From assembly GCF_901875555.1 (NCBI RefSeq), contig NZ_CABFMD010000005.1, positions 1 to 64,000 of the forward strand: DNA of 64,000 nt, written 5' to 3'. This DNA is from Streptococcus parasanguinis (lineage in GTDB: Bacteria > Bacillota > Bacilli > Lactobacillales > Streptococcaceae). Numbering within the stretch: the first letter of the stretch is position 1; each line of letters opens with the position of its first letter. Below are positions 19,044 to 30,675 of this stretch, in pieces. The notes below the pieces were generated by a model. It was not told where the DNA came from. It ran no database searches and worked only from the letters and a program-made list of their open reading frames with translations. The position numbers and the translations under genes were made by a program.

Positions 19044-20139
19044 ATGGACATTTCAGAAATTCGTCAAAAAATTGACGCAAATCGTGAAAAATTAGCTTCT
19101 TTCAGGGGGTCTCTTTGACTTAGAGGCATTGGAAGAAGACATTGCCATTTTAGAAAATAAAATGACAGAACCTGATTTTTGGGATGATAATATTGCGGCG
19201 CAAAAGACATCTCAGGAATTAAATGAACTCAAGCAAACCTATGAAAATTTCCATCAGATGCAAGATCTATTTGATGAGTCAGAAATTTTACTAGACTTTT
19301 TGGCTGAAGATGATTCGGTCAAGGATGAGTTGATCGAAAAGTTGGATGAGTTGGACAAACGGATGACCAGCTATGAGATGACCTTGCTATTGTCTGAGCC
19401 TTATGACAATAATAATGCCATTTTAGAAATCCATCCGGGTTCAGGAGGAACCGAAGCTCAGGACTGGGGCGACATGCTTCTTCGGATGTATACGCGTTTT
19501 GGAAATGCTCACGGTTTCAAGGTTGAAGTCTTGGATTACCAGGCTGGAGATGAGGCTGGGATCAAATCTGTGACCTTATCCTTTGAAGGGCCTCATGCCT
19601 ATGGTCTTCTCAAATCTGAGATGGGCGTCCATCGCTTGGTTCGCATCTCCCCATTTGACTCTGCAAAACGGCGTCATACTTCCTTCACTTCCGTTGAAGT
19701 CATGCCAGAATTGGATGATACGATTGAAATTGAGATTCGGGACGACGATATTAAGATGGATACCTTCCGCTCAGGTGGTGCTGGTGGACAAAACGTCAAC
19801 AAGGTCTCTACAGGGGTGCGTTTGACCCACATTCCTACAGGAATTGTCGTGGCATCAACAGTGGATCGGACCCAATATGGAAACCGCGATCGAGCTATGA
19901 AGATGTTGCAAGCTAAACTCTACCAATTAGAGCAAGAGAAAAAAGCAGCAGAAGTGGATTCTCTAAAAGGAGATAAAAAAGAAATCACCTGGGGAAGTCA
20001 AATCCGCTCTTATGTCTTTACCCCTTACACCATGGTCAAGGATCACCGAACCAACTATGAAGTTGCTCAAGTAGATAAGGTGATGGATGGAGATATCGAT
20101 GGTTTTATCGATGCCTACCTCAAATGGCGTCTCCAATAA
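19044..20139 (+). CDS. prfB: Peptide chain release factor 2 with programmed +1 frameshift
   Basis: RF2 terminates translation at UGA and UAA. The ATG at 19044 opens a 24-codon frame that ends at an in-frame TGA (19116-19118) in the classic slip site CTT-TGA-C. The stimulatory Shine-Dalgarno-like AGGGGG lies at 19104-19109. A +1 shift skips T19116 and continues in the frame that ends at 20139, giving about 364 aa. The GGQ catalytic motif lies in [11 protein letters not shown] and an SPF-type codon-reading segment is present. Low RF2 slows termination at the TGA and so raises its own synthesis. ftsE-ftsX follow 44 bp later. Confidence 0.96.
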
Positions 20140-20183
20140 GCGATAGGGGATGACCCAAAAACGAATGAAAGGAATTTCATTAC

Positions 20184-20876
20184 ATGTCAATGATTGAAAT
20201 GAATGATGTTGTCAAAAAATATGACAACGGGACAACAGCCCTTCGTGGGGTATCTGTCCGAATTGAGCCAGGAGAATTTGCCTATATTGTAGGTCCTTCT
20301 GGAGCTGGGAAGTCGACCTTTATTCGACTTTTATACCGTGAAGTAAAACATGATAAAGGAAAATTGAAAGTAGCTGGTTTTGATTTAGATAAAATCAAAA
20401 AACGTGATGTTCCGATGTTGCGACGCAATGTAGGTGTGGTTTTCCAAGACTATAAATTGCTTCCAAAGAAGACCGTTTATGAAAATATTGCTTATGCGAT
20501 GCAAGTTATCGGTGAACGTCGCCGAAACATTAAAAAACGTGTGATGGAAGTCTTGGATCTGGTTGGGTTGAAACACAAGGTTCGTTCATTCCCAAATGAA
20601 TTGTCAGGTGGGGAACAACAACGGATTGCCATTGCACGGGCCATCGTCAACAATCCAAAGGTCTTGATTGCGGACGAGCCAACAGGAAACTTGGACCCAG
20701 ATAATTCTTGGGAAATCATGAACCTTTTGGAGCGAATCAATCTGCAAGGAACTACAGTATTGATGGCAACCCATAATAGCCAGATTGTAAATACCTTACG
20801 TCACCGGGTCATTGCAATTGAAAATGGTCGTGTAGTGCGTGATGAAGCGGAAGGAGAGTACGGATACGATGATTAG
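20184..20876 (+). CDS. ftsE: FtsE, ABC ATPase of the FtsEX division complex
   Basis: A 230-aa ABC ATPase with Walker A GPSGAGKST, signature LSGGEQQR and Walker B LIADEPTG. FtsEX does not pump a solute; in streptococci it drives the extracellular hydrolase PcsB at the septum. The start MSMIEM matches relatives. Its last 8 bp overlap ftsX, indicating translational coupling. Confidence 0.96.
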   Translation: MSMIEMNDVVKKYDNGTTALRGVSVRIEPGEFAYIVGPSGAGKSTFIRLLYREVKHDKGKLKVAGFDLDKIKKRDVPMLRRNVGVVFQDYKLLPKKTVYENIAYAMQVIGERRRNIKKRVMEVLDLVGLKHKVRSFPNELSGGEQQRIAIARAIVNNPKVLIADEPTGNLDPDNSWEIMNLLERINLQGTTVLMATHNSQIVNTLRHRVIAIENGRVVRDEAEGEYGYDD

Positions 20877-21795
20877 AAGATTTTTCCGACACTTAATCGA
20901 ATCGCTTAAAAGCTTGAAACGAAATGGCTGGATGACAATCGCAGCGGTCAGCTCGGTTATGATTACCCTTAGCTTGGTTGCTATTTTCGCCTCAGTTATT
21001 GCCAATACCATCAAGCTTTCAGATGATATTCAAAACAGTGTGCGGGTTGTAGTATACATGCGCAAGGATATTCAAGATCAGAGCGAGCAGATTGAAAAAG
21101 ACGGTCAAACCGTGACCAATGAAAACTACCATAAGGTTTACGATGCTCTGACAGCCATGAAACATGTTGATAAAGCTGATTTTTCTAGCAAGGAAGATCA
21201 GTACAACAAATTGATTAAAACAGCTGGGAACAACTGGAAGATTTTTGATGGAGATGCCAATCCTCTCTACGATGCCTATTATGTAGAGACGACTGCTCCA
21301 AAATATGTGAAGCAAGTCTCAGCAGACGCTAAAAAAATTGAAGGGGTCTCTGAGGTGAAAGATGGTGGGGTCGATACCCAACGCTTGTTCGCTCTTGGAA
21401 CCTTCATCCGAAACTGGGGCTTGATCGGTGTAGCTTTATTGATCTTCATTGCTGTCTTCTTGATTTCAAATACCATTCGAATTACCATCATTTCACGTAG
21501 TCGTGAGATTAAGATTATGCGACTGGTAGGAGCAAAAAATGGCTATATTCGTGCACCATTCCTTTTAGAAGGTGCTTGGATTGGTCTTTTGGGGGCCTTG
21601 GTTCCCTCAGCTTTGGTCTTCTATGTTTATAACGTTGTCTATACGTCAATGAACAATAACTTGGCAGATCAAAACTTGTATCTCTATAGTCCCCATCTTT
21701 TGGTACCGATCATGGTCGGTGGGCTCTTTGGATTAGGAATTTTGATTGGGGCGATTGGTTCTTCAATTTCCATGAGACGTTTTCTTAAGATATAA
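20869..21795 (+). CDS. ftsX: FtsX, membrane subunit of the FtsEX division complex
   Basis: A 308-aa membrane protein. One N-terminal helix (about 23-45) precedes a large extracellular loop (about 50-170), then three C-terminal helices with the FtsX-type SREIKIMRLVGA segment. The loop is the partner-binding region in known FtsX proteins (PcsB in pneumococcus). I chose the ATG at 20869 with AAGGAGAG upstream; it overlaps the ftsE stop. Strongly coupled to FtsE. Confidence 0.95.
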   Translation: MIRRFFRHLIESLKSLKRNGWMTIAAVSSVMITLSLVAIFASVIANTIKLSDDIQNSVRVVVYMRKDIQDQSEQIEKDGQTVTNENYHKVYDALTAMKHVDKADFSSKEDQYNKLIKTAGNNWKIFDGDANPLYDAYYVETTAPKYVKQVSADAKKIEGVSEVKDGGVDTQRLFALGTFIRNWGLIGVALLIFIAVFLISNTIRITIISRSREIKIMRLVGAKNGYIRAPFLLEGAWIGLLGALVPSALVFYVYNVVYTSMNNNLADQNLYLYSPHLLVPIMVGGLFGLGILIGAIGSSISMRRFLKI

Positions 21796-21796
21796 T

Positions 21797-21825
21797 AAAA
21801 AAGCAAGTTCGCGCTTGCTTTTTTT
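21797..21825. terminator. Terminator after ftsX
   Basis: AAAAAAGCAAG and CTTGCTTTTTT form the stem. The A and T runs let it serve the convergent hydrolase gene as well. Confidence 0.85.
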
Positions 21826-21865
21826 GTCTATATTTAGGAGGACAGCTAGGATGATATAGGACTCT

Positions 21866-22507
21866 TTAGGATTGTCTAAAGAAGGGATTGAACATCTTCT
21901 CGTGACCAATAGAAGTTTCAGGGCCATGACCGGGATAGACGGTGTAAGAAGATGGAAGGGTAAAGAGTTCTTCTCTGATACTGCTAAGCAACTGTGCCGC
22001 GTTCCCTGTTGGAAGATCGGTCCGTCCAATGGTTTCGCGAAAAAGGGCATCACCAGATAGAACCAGGTGATCCTCAGGAAAGACGATGGAAACCCCTCCA
22101 GCAGAGTGTCCCGGTGTCTCTAGAACATAAAAGTGAAAATCGGCTATTTGGTAATCGGAGCGAATTTCATAAAGAAAGTCGGCATCCTTACATACAACAT
22201 TTTCTAAATCCGCATGCCGATCCAAACCAGATAAATTATCGACAGGAGAAGACAACCAACCGGCTTCTGCCGAATGGACATAGACTGGTGGGAAATGATA
22301 ATTCTGACGGGCCTTTTCAAGACTCATAATGTGATCGTAGTGCGTATGGGTTAAAAGAATCGCTACAATTGGTTTTCCTACGCGATCAATTTGTTTTTGA
22401 ATAGTTGCCCAGTCGCTACCTGGATCAACAAGAATGAGGGAGTGTTCATTTTCAAGGTAGTAGGTGTTTTCATAAGCTACAGGATTAACAGTACGATAGA
22501 TTTTCAT
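21866..22507 (-). CDS. MBL-fold metallo-hydrolase (GloB-like)
   Basis: A 213-aa metallo-beta-lactamase-fold hydrolase with the zinc motif THTHYDHI (near residue 53) and downstream His/Asp ligands in ETPGHSAGG and YPGHGPET. Relatives act on glutathione-type thioesters (glyoxalase II) or other thioesters; the true substrate is unknown. It has a clear AAGGAG ribosome site. It faces ftsX across a shared terminator. Confidence 0.85.
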   Translation of the reverse strand: MKIYRTVNPVAYENTYYLENEHSLILVDPGSDWATIQKQIDRVGKPIVAILLTHTHYDHIMSLEKARQNYHFPPVYVHSAEAGWLSSPVDNLSGLDRHADLENVVCKDADFLYEIRSDYQIADFHFYVLETPGHSAGGVSIVFPEDHLVLSGDALFRETIGRTDLPTGNAAQLLSSIREELFTLPSSYTVYPGHGPETSIGHEKMFNPFFRQS

Positions 22508-22606
22508 AAGGACTCCTTTCTATAATAGTGTATCAAATTGCGAAGAAAATAACTGGATTGAAGTCAGCCTCAAAGGAGAAAAAAATCTGCAGAGCTTGCT
22601 CAAACG

Positions 22607-22615
22607 TGATATAAT
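22607..22615 (+). promoter_or_regulatory. Extended -10 of dinG
   Basis: TGA then TATAAT (22610-22615), 10 nt before the dinG ATG. The predicted leader is only a few nucleotides and lacks a Shine-Dalgarno. Confidence 0.6.
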
Positions 22616-22625
22616 TTAAAGTATT

Positions 22626-25079
22626 ATGACAAGACAGAAACGGAAATATGCCATTGTGGACCTGGAAGCGACCAGTGCTGGAAGCAATGCTAAGATCATT
22701 CAGGTTGGGATTGTCATCATCGAAGATGGAAGGATTACACAATCCTATGAGACGGATGTGAATCCCCATGAACGATTGGATGAGCATATCAAACAACTGA
22801 CTGGCCTGACAGATGCTCGCTTGCGGAAAGCACCAGAGTTTGCACAAGTGGCAAAAGAAATTTTTGAATTAATAGAAGATGCCGTCTTTGTGGCTCATAA
22901 TGTCAAATTTGATGCGAATTTATTGGCAGAAGCTCTCTTTTGGGAAGGATTCGAACTAACGACTCCTCGAATTGATACGGTTGAATTGTCTCAAATTTTC
23001 TATCCGACTTTAGAACGCTACAATTTAGGAGCGCTTGCGACTGAACTGGAAATTGAGTTACACCATGCTCACTCCGCTCTAGCGGATGCTATGGCAACAG
23101 CCCAGCTCTTGTTGAAATTGAGAGAGAAAATTGCGAGCTTACCAAGAGGATTGATCGAAAAACTTCTTTCGATGGCAGATTGTTTGATATATGAATCACG
23201 ACTCTTAATAGAAGATGCGCTTGAAGACAGTAGTCTTTTTTTACCAGCTCATTTAGTAGAAATCCATGGACTCTACCTGCGAAAGCCACAGCAGTTTTTA
23301 GAAAGTCGTCATTTGTCTGAACAGTTTGAACTCAATATGCAGCTGTTGGGAATGGAGGCTTATCCGGAGCAAAGAGAATTTGTTGCCTATATCGAGGACA
23401 GTTTGCACCAGCCACTTCCAAGTTTTATCGAGGCGCCAACGGGAATTGGGAAGACCTACGCTTATCTGTTAACGCTTTTGGCTAAAACCTCCAAGCGCAT
23501 TCTTGTGAGTGTTCCAACTAAAATTCTTCAGGATCAAATTATGAGGAAAGAAGGAAGGACCATCCAGGATCTTTTCCAAATTCCCTTTCATAGCCTTAAA
23601 AGTCCCAAGGATTACATCCAACTCGATAAATTTTATGAGACCTTACAGAGTGAGTCAGATAATGGGATGATTCGACGTTTTAAAATGCAACTGTTGGTTT
23701 GGCTGACTATGACTGAAACAGGAGAGTTCAGTGAAATTGGCCAACTCTATCGTCATGTCCATTTTGTAGCTGACATTTGCCACGATGGTCAATTGTCGAA
23801 ACGTTCGCTATTTTATCAGGAAGATTTTTGGCGTCTTGGTCAGGAAAAAGTGAAAACCAGCCGGGTGATTCTGACCAATCATGCTTATCTGCTAACCCGT
23901 CTTGAGGATGATAAGAGTCTACTTCAAGAGTCTGTTCTGGTCGTGGACGAAGCGCAAAAACTCTTCTTTGCTTTAGAGAAATTTTCACAGAGAGAAGAAA
24001 CCTTGCAATCTCTTCTTTTAAACTTGCAACACGCTATTGAAGAGGAAAAAGATCTTCTACAACGACGTTTGTTGGAGAGTATTCAATTTGAGTTAAATGC
24101 CTGCTCCAAAGAAGTCGTGCAAGGAAAAACTGCAGTCTTATCAGATCAAACGGTGGCAAAAATTCGGCAGGATGTATCGGAGTTGAAAACCGAATCTCTA
24201 GAGAATCTAAAGGAATTGTTCGATGAGCGATACCAAACTTTTTGGATAGACAAAGAAGTGGTTGAAAGCCATCAGATTCTTCGTCTTCATGGTGGAGTGG
24301 AGGACTTACTATCCTTTAAGGAGTTTGTGCCTGAAGAAGTGACCGTGCTCTTTGTATCTGCGACAATCGCTATCAGTAAAAAGGTGCATTTACCTGCTCT
24401 TTTAGGATACCAAGAACAGCAAATCTACCGGGTACCAATAACAGTCAAACAACACCAGGAATTGCTGGTGCCGATTGATTTTCCAGATGTTGTTTCTTTA
24501 TCTTCAGTGGAGTACGCAGGGGAGATTTGTCAGCTCGTCGGTGAACTCCTTCCTTTACGAAAGCCAATTTTTCTTTTGTTTACTTCAAAAGAATTGTTAC
24601 TGGAGACGTCAAATGCATTGAAGTTTCCTCACTTGGCCCAGTATCGAAATGGGGATGCAGCCAATATTAAGCGGCGATTTGACCGAGGAGAAAGCTCCAT
24701 TTTATTGGGAACTGGAAGTTTTTGGGAGGGAGTCGATTTCTCCCAACAAAAAGAAGTGATTCAAATCATCACGCGCATTCCTTTTGACAATCCTAAAGAT
24801 TATATGGTTCAAAAGCTGAATACAAAACTCAGAGAACAGGGGAAAAATCCCTTTTACGACTATAGTCTTCCGGTTGCGATTTTAAGGCTAAAACAGGCTA
24901 TTGGGAGAACCAGCCGTTTTCAAGATCAGGAATCTCTGGTCCTCTTATTGGATCAGCGGGTGGTAACCAAGCGATATGGAAAACAAATTTTGGACGGGTT
25001 GCAACAGGTGTTGCCCCTTCACACGACAGTGAGAGAGCGGCTTATTGAGCAAGCAGCTGACTTTTTTGAAAGGAATTGA
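22626..25079 (+). CDS. dinG: DinG-family exonuclease/helicase
   Basis: An 817-aa fusion. A DEDDh exonuclease domain (about 6-165) begins with VDLEAT (Asp12, Glu14) and includes HAHSALADA. An XPD/DinG-like superfamily 2 helicase domain follows, with Walker A PTGIGKT (Lys276), a DEAQ box (441-444) instead of DEAH, and the C-terminal motif QAIGRTSR. Gram-positive DinG proteins commonly carry this exonuclease domain, and in characterised members the helicase part can be inactive; whether that holds here is unknown. The upstream region suggests an almost leaderless transcript. Confidence 0.92.
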   Translation: MTRQKRKYAIVDLEATSAGSNAKIIQVGIVIIEDGRITQSYETDVNPHERLDEHIKQLTGLTDARLRKAPEFAQVAKEIFELIEDAVFVAHNVKFDANLLAEALFWEGFELTTPRIDTVELSQIFYPTLERYNLGALATELEIELHHAHSALADAMATAQLLLKLREKIASLPRGLIEKLLSMADCLIYESRLLIEDALEDSSLFLPAHLVEIHGLYLRKPQQFLESRHLSEQFELNMQLLGMEAYPEQREFVAYIEDSLHQPLPSFIEAPTGIGKTYAYLLTLLAKTSKRILVSVPTKILQDQIMRKEGRTIQDLFQIPFHSLKSPKDYIQLDKFYETLQSESDNGMIRRFKMQLLVWLTMTETGEFSEIGQLYRHVHFVADICHDGQLSKRSLFYQEDFWRLGQEKVKTSRVILTNHAYLLTRLEDDKSLLQESVLVVDEAQKLFFALEKFSQREETLQSLLLNLQHAIEEEKDLLQRRLLESIQFELNACSKEVVQGKTAVLSDQTVAKIRQDVSELKTESLENLKELFDERYQTFWIDKEVVESHQILRLHGGVEDLLSFKEFVPEEVTVLFVSATIAISKKVHLPALLGYQEQQIYRVPITVKQHQELLVPIDFPDVVSLSSVEYAGEICQLVGELLPLRKPIFLLFTSKELLLETSNALKFPHLAQYRNGDAANIKRRFDRGESSILLGTGSFWEGVDFSQQKEVIQIITRIPFDNPKDYMVQKLNTKLREQGKNPFYDYSLPVAILRLKQAIGRTSRFQDQESLVLLLDQRVVTKRYGKQILDGLQQVLPLHTTVRERLIEQAADFFERN

Positions 25080-25083
25080 GAGA

Positions 25084-26064
25084 ATGAAAAATAAAGGATT
25101 TGGACTTGCAATTGCATTTGTACTGGCACTTTGTGCTATGTTGTTGGGAAATTTCTTTCCCATCATTGGATCAAGTGTTTTTGCCTTGATCTTAGGAATT
25201 TTACTTAATGAATTGATTGACTTACCTGAGAATTCTCGCCCAGGCTTGAACTGGTCCGGTAAGAAATTGTTGCAGTATTCGATTATTTTTATGGGATTTA
25301 GCTTGCCCATTGCAACAGTTGCCTCTACAGGCTTGTCTTCTTTAAAGATTAGTCTGCCAACGATAACAGTTGCCTTTCTTGCAGCTATTATTTTTGGGAG
25401 AGTCTTCCACCTGAAATCTCATCTACGGACCCTCATTGGGTTTGGTACAGCTATTTGTGGTGGATCTGCTATTGCAGCAGCAGCGCCGATCATTGAAGCA
25501 GACGAAGAGGAGATTGCCCTATCTATGTCAACTATCTTCTTCTTCAACATTTTGGCTGTCTTTATCTTTCCAGTATTAGGGCATTTATGGCATATGTCTA
25601 ATTTCCAATTTGGCCTCTGGTCAGGAACAGCCATTAACGATACGTCATCTGTTGTAGCAGCAGCATTTTCTTACAGTAAAGCAGCGGGGCAAATGGCTAC
25701 AATTGTTAAGTTAACACGCGCCCTGATGATTGTACCAGTTTGTTTGGGCTTGATCGGTTTGAAATTGTATCGTACGAAACAACAAGGAAGAAACAAAGGA
25801 ATGTTAAAGAAAATTATTCCTTGGTTTATTATCTGGTTTATTGTGGCTTCCATTCTTTCTTCTATTGGCCTGGTACCTAAAGTGGTCCTACCTTACCTAA
25901 ATGACCTTTCTCACCTCTTTATGGCCATGGCCTTGGTTGGAATCGGAAGCAAGGTTTCTTGGAAACAGTTCCGTTCTGCAGGAGCAGCCCCTCTATTGGT
26001 GGGCTTAATTGCCTGGTTCTGTGTAGCGGGTTCTAGTTTGATTCTGCAAATGTTACTCTACTAA
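25084..26064 (+). CDS. YeiH/UPF0324 family membrane protein (putative sulfate exporter)
   Basis: A 326-aa protein with about ten hydrophobic helices matching the UPF0324/YeiH family, often annotated as putative sulfate or sulfonate exporters. The family core CGGSAIAAAAPII and GTAINDTSSVVAA is present. The ATG at 25084 lies 4 bp after the dinG stop, so translation is probably coupled. The transported substrate is not established. Confidence 0.82.
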   Translation: MKNKGFGLAIAFVLALCAMLLGNFFPIIGSSVFALILGILLNELIDLPENSRPGLNWSGKKLLQYSIIFMGFSLPIATVASTGLSSLKISLPTITVAFLAAIIFGRVFHLKSHLRTLIGFGTAICGGSAIAAAAPIIEADEEEIALSMSTIFFFNILAVFIFPVLGHLWHMSNFQFGLWSGTAINDTSSVVAAAFSYSKAAGQMATIVKLTRALMIVPVCLGLIGLKLYRTKQQGRNKGMLKKIIPWFIIWFIVASILSSIGLVPKVVLPYLNDLSHLFMAMALVGIGSKVSWKQFRSAGAAPLLVGLIAWFCVAGSSLILQMLLY

Positions 26065-26097
26065 TCCATCATTGAATCATTATAGAAAGGAACGTGA

Positions 26098-27327
26098 ATG
26101 AAGAAACATCATTTTTGGACGATCCACCTGGATTATTCGATCATTGGAATTGTCTTCACCCTACTTATGATTGGGATCTTATCCGTTTATGTGGCAGTTT
26201 CTCATGATTATCCCCAAATGGTGTGGCCTTTTTTGGGGCAGCAATTGGCCTGGATTGGTGTGGGATGTATCATTTGCCTGATTGTGACGATTTTTAGTAC
26301 GAAATTTCTTTGGAAAATCACTCCCTTTCTTTACCTACTAGGCTTGGCCTTGATGGTTCTTCCTCTTGTTTTTTATAATCCCAACTTGGTGGCTTCAACA
26401 GGAGCAAAAAACTGGGTAGCTTATGGAAACATCACCTTATTTCAGCCTTCAGAATTTATGAAGATTCCCTTCATCCTGATGTTGTCACGTTCTATTGTTC
26501 GATTTTTACAAAGAAATAAGGGTCGTGAGCGATTGTTACGACAAGATTGGTTTTTAATTCTAGAGTTGACTATCTATACAATTCCGGTCTTTGCCTTATT
26601 GGCCCTCCAGCAGGACTTGGGAACGGCCTTAGTATTCTTGGCCATCTTTGCGGGCTTAGTGCTTGTTTCAGGAGTTTCCTGGAAAATTATCTTGCCGGTC
26701 ATCTTGCTTCTAGCAGGTGGGTTAGCAGGCTTTCTCTTTCTCTTTCTATCAGAAGGGGGTCGGGCTTTTCTGCACCAGCAAGTAGGTATGCCAACCTACC
26801 AGATGAACCGTATTTTAGCCTGGTTAAATCCTTTTGACTATGCACAAACAACCACCTACCAGCAGGCGCAAGGACAGCTAGCCATTGCCAGTGGTGGACT
26901 CTTTGGTCAAGGATTTAATGTATCTAATTTATTGGTTCCAGTAAGGGAAAGTGATATGATTTTTACAGTAGTAGCAGAAGACTTTGGTTTTGTTGGAGCT
27001 CTTGTGCTGTTGATTTTATATGTGACCCTGATTTACCGTATTTTAAAAATCACCCTCCAGTCCAACAACCAATTTTATACCTATATTTCCATCGGATTTA
27101 TTATGATGCTGGTCTTTCATATTTTTGAAAATGTCGGAGCGGTAACGGGCCTTCTCCCTTTGACGGGGATTCCCCTTCCCTTTATCTCACAAGGAGGCTC
27201 CTCTATTATTAGTAATCTGATTGGGATTGGTCTAGTACTCTCAATATATAATCATAGTAGCAAAAAGAAAGGACCAGAAAAAGAGGTTCCAATCCGTAAA
27301 AAAGTAGTCCTTAAAAAGGCGCAATAG
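26098..27327 (+). CDS. rodA: RodA, SEDS peptidoglycan polymerase for lateral growth
   Basis: A 409-aa SEDS membrane protein with about ten helices, paralogous to FtsW at 2481-3722. The SEDS motifs GAKNWVAYG, FQPSEFMKIP and LPFISQGGSS are intact. I call it RodA because it precedes the DJ-1/HAD/gyrB/ezrA block, where pneumococcal-type genomes keep rodA. It polymerises glycan for peripheral wall synthesis with PBP2b. AAAGGAA lies upstream; DJ-1 follows after 19 bp. Confidence 0.9.
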   Translation: MKKHHFWTIHLDYSIIGIVFTLLMIGILSVYVAVSHDYPQMVWPFLGQQLAWIGVGCIICLIVTIFSTKFLWKITPFLYLLGLALMVLPLVFYNPNLVASTGAKNWVAYGNITLFQPSEFMKIPFILMLSRSIVRFLQRNKGRERLLRQDWFLILELTIYTIPVFALLALQQDLGTALVFLAIFAGLVLVSGVSWKIILPVILLLAGGLAGFLFLFLSEGGRAFLHQQVGMPTYQMNRILAWLNPFDYAQTTTYQQAQGQLAIASGGLFGQGFNVSNLLVPVRESDMIFTVVAEDFGFVGALVLLILYVTLIYRILKITLQSNNQFYTYISIGFIMMLVFHIFENVGAVTGLLPLTGIPLPFISQGGSSIISNLIGIGLVLSIYNHSSKKKGPEKEVPIRKKVVLKKAQ

Positions 27328-27346
27328 TTAGAAAGAAGGAATGAAA

Positions 27347-27898
27347 ATGAAAAAAGTAGCAACGATTTTAGCAAACGGTTTTGAAGAAATTGAAGCCTTG
27401 ACCATTGTCGATGTTTTGAGACGTGCTGGGATTGACTGCGACCTCATTGGCATGGAAGAAACAGTCACAGGTTCTCACCAGATCACCGTGGAAGTCGACC
27501 GTCTCTGGAATGGAGACCTGTCAGATTATGATGGAATTTTTTTACCAGGTGGGATGCCAGGAGCCGCGAATTTGCGGGACAATGCAGAATTAATCACAGC
27601 TCTTCAAGAAGAAAGTAGCAAAGGAAAAACTATTTCTGCAATTTGCGCGGCTCCCATTGTTTTGGCGCGTGCTGGTCTCTTAAAAGATAAACACTATACG
27701 TGTTACGATGGTTTTGAAGAAGAGATTCAAGATGGACACTATCAAAAAGAAACAGTGGTGAAAGACGGTAATCTCTTGACCAGTCGAGGTCCTTCAACGG
27801 CTCTTGCCCTAGCCTATGCCTTGGTAGACCATTTTGAAGGAGATGCCCAAAGTCTTCGTCAAGGAATGCTCTATCAAGACGTCTTTGGAGATGCTTAA
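27347..27898 (+). CDS. DJ-1/PfpI family protein
   Basis: A 183-aa flavodoxin-like protein of the DJ-1/PfpI family. The nucleophile-elbow cysteine Cys100 lies in SAICAAP, and the conserved Glu near 14-16 is in GFEEIE. Related proteins act as deglycases, chaperones or stress proteins, so the activity is uncertain. I prefer the ATG at 27347, which gives AGAAGGA a normal 7-nt spacing; the ATG at 27341 is too close. Confidence 0.86.
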   Translation: MKKVATILANGFEEIEALTIVDVLRRAGIDCDLIGMEETVTGSHQITVEVDRLWNGDLSDYDGIFLPGGMPGAANLRDNAELITALQEESSKGKTISAICAAPIVLARAGLLKDKHYTCYDGFEEEIQDGHYQKETVVKDGNLLTSRGPSTALALAYALVDHFEGDAQSLRQGMLYQDVFGDA

Positions 27899-27996
27899 GA
27901 GAGATCTTTTGGACACCATTTTTTCTGGAGAAAGATCACATTCTATGACAGAAAATGACTTCTATTTGATTTAAAATGAAATGACCTTAAAAAATG

Positions 27997-28038
27997 GCTA
28001 AAATCCCCCCTAAATGAGGGTTTTAGCTTATTTTTTTT
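27997..28038 (+). terminator. Terminator before the HAD-gyrB promoter
   Basis: GCTAAAA (27997-28003) pairs with TTTTAGC (28021-28027), with CCC/GGG inside, followed by a long T run. It ends the rodA-DJ-1 transcript. Confidence 0.8.
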
Positions 28039-28047
28039 GTCCATTTG

Positions 28048-28056
28048 TGGTATAAT
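28048..28056 (+). promoter_or_regulatory. Extended -10 of the HAD-gyrB unit
   Basis: TGG followed by TATAAT (28051-28056). Only 7 nt separate it from the ATG at 28064, so the transcript probably starts at or next to the start codon. Confidence 0.65.
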
Positions 28057-28063
28057 ATTGACT

Positions 28064-28627
28064 ATGAATTATCATGATTTTATATGGGATCTTGGTGGGA
28101 CGCTATTGGATAATTACGAAACGTCCACAAATGCCTTTGTAGCGACATTGAAGGACTTTCACATCCAAGCCGATCATGATTCTGTTTATGCAGCATTAAA
28201 AATCTCAACACAGGATGCAATTCAGACCTTTGCGCCTTATATTCCTAATTTTCGTACGGAATACAAGAAAAAAGAAGCCTTGGGCTTGCAAGAGCCGGTC
28301 TTATTTGAGGGGGCAAAAGAGTTACTAGAAGAGATTCAGGCACATGGAGGACGTCATTTTTTGGTATCACATCGAGATCGCCAAGTTTTGACCCTCCTTG
28401 ATCAGACAGGTATTGCTCCCTTCTTTACAGAGATTGTAACAGCAGACGAGGGCTTTCCACGAAAACCAGATCCAGTCTCTATGCTTTATTTGAAGGAAAA
28501 ATATGGCATTCAAGACGGTCTGGTCATCGGAGATCGTCCGATCGATATAGAAGCTGGGAAGGCTGCAGGGCTTTCAACCTATTTATTTGATTCCATGCCA
28601 CACTTACAGCAGTTTATATTTGAATAG
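28064..28627 (+). CDS. HAD-superfamily protein with degenerate motif I
   Basis: A 187-aa HAD subfamily I protein with a small helical cap. Motif I reads DLGGT (residues 9-13): the nucleophile Asp9 is kept but the usual second Asp (DxD) is Gly11. Motif II is VSHRD, and motifs III/IV are present as RKPDP and GDRPID. Loss of the general acid/base suggests weak or altered phosphatase activity. The gene sits just upstream of gyrB (12 bp), an arrangement I recall from pneumococci with the same DLGGT variant. No Shine-Dalgarno; likely leaderless. Confidence 0.85.
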   Translation: MNYHDFIWDLGGTLLDNYETSTNAFVATLKDFHIQADHDSVYAALKISTQDAIQTFAPYIPNFRTEYKKKEALGLQEPVLFEGAKELLEEIQAHGGRHFLVSHRDRQVLTLLDQTGIAPFFTEIVTADEGFPRKPDPVSMLYLKEKYGIQDGLVIGDRPIDIEAGKAAGLSTYLFDSMPHLQQFIFE

Positions 28628-30589
<1,962 letters not shown>

Positions 30590-30624
30590 AATTCACCGAA
30601 CGCTTCCCATTAATGGATATTTTA

Positions 30625-30633
30625 TGGTATAAT
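30625..30633 (+). promoter_or_regulatory. Extended -10 of ezrA
   Basis: TGG-TATAAT (TATAAT at 30628-30633), 42 nt before the ezrA start. Confidence 0.55.
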
Positions 30634-30675
30634 TACTAGGATTACGTTCAAGTAATACGATGAAGGAGTTTTTAT

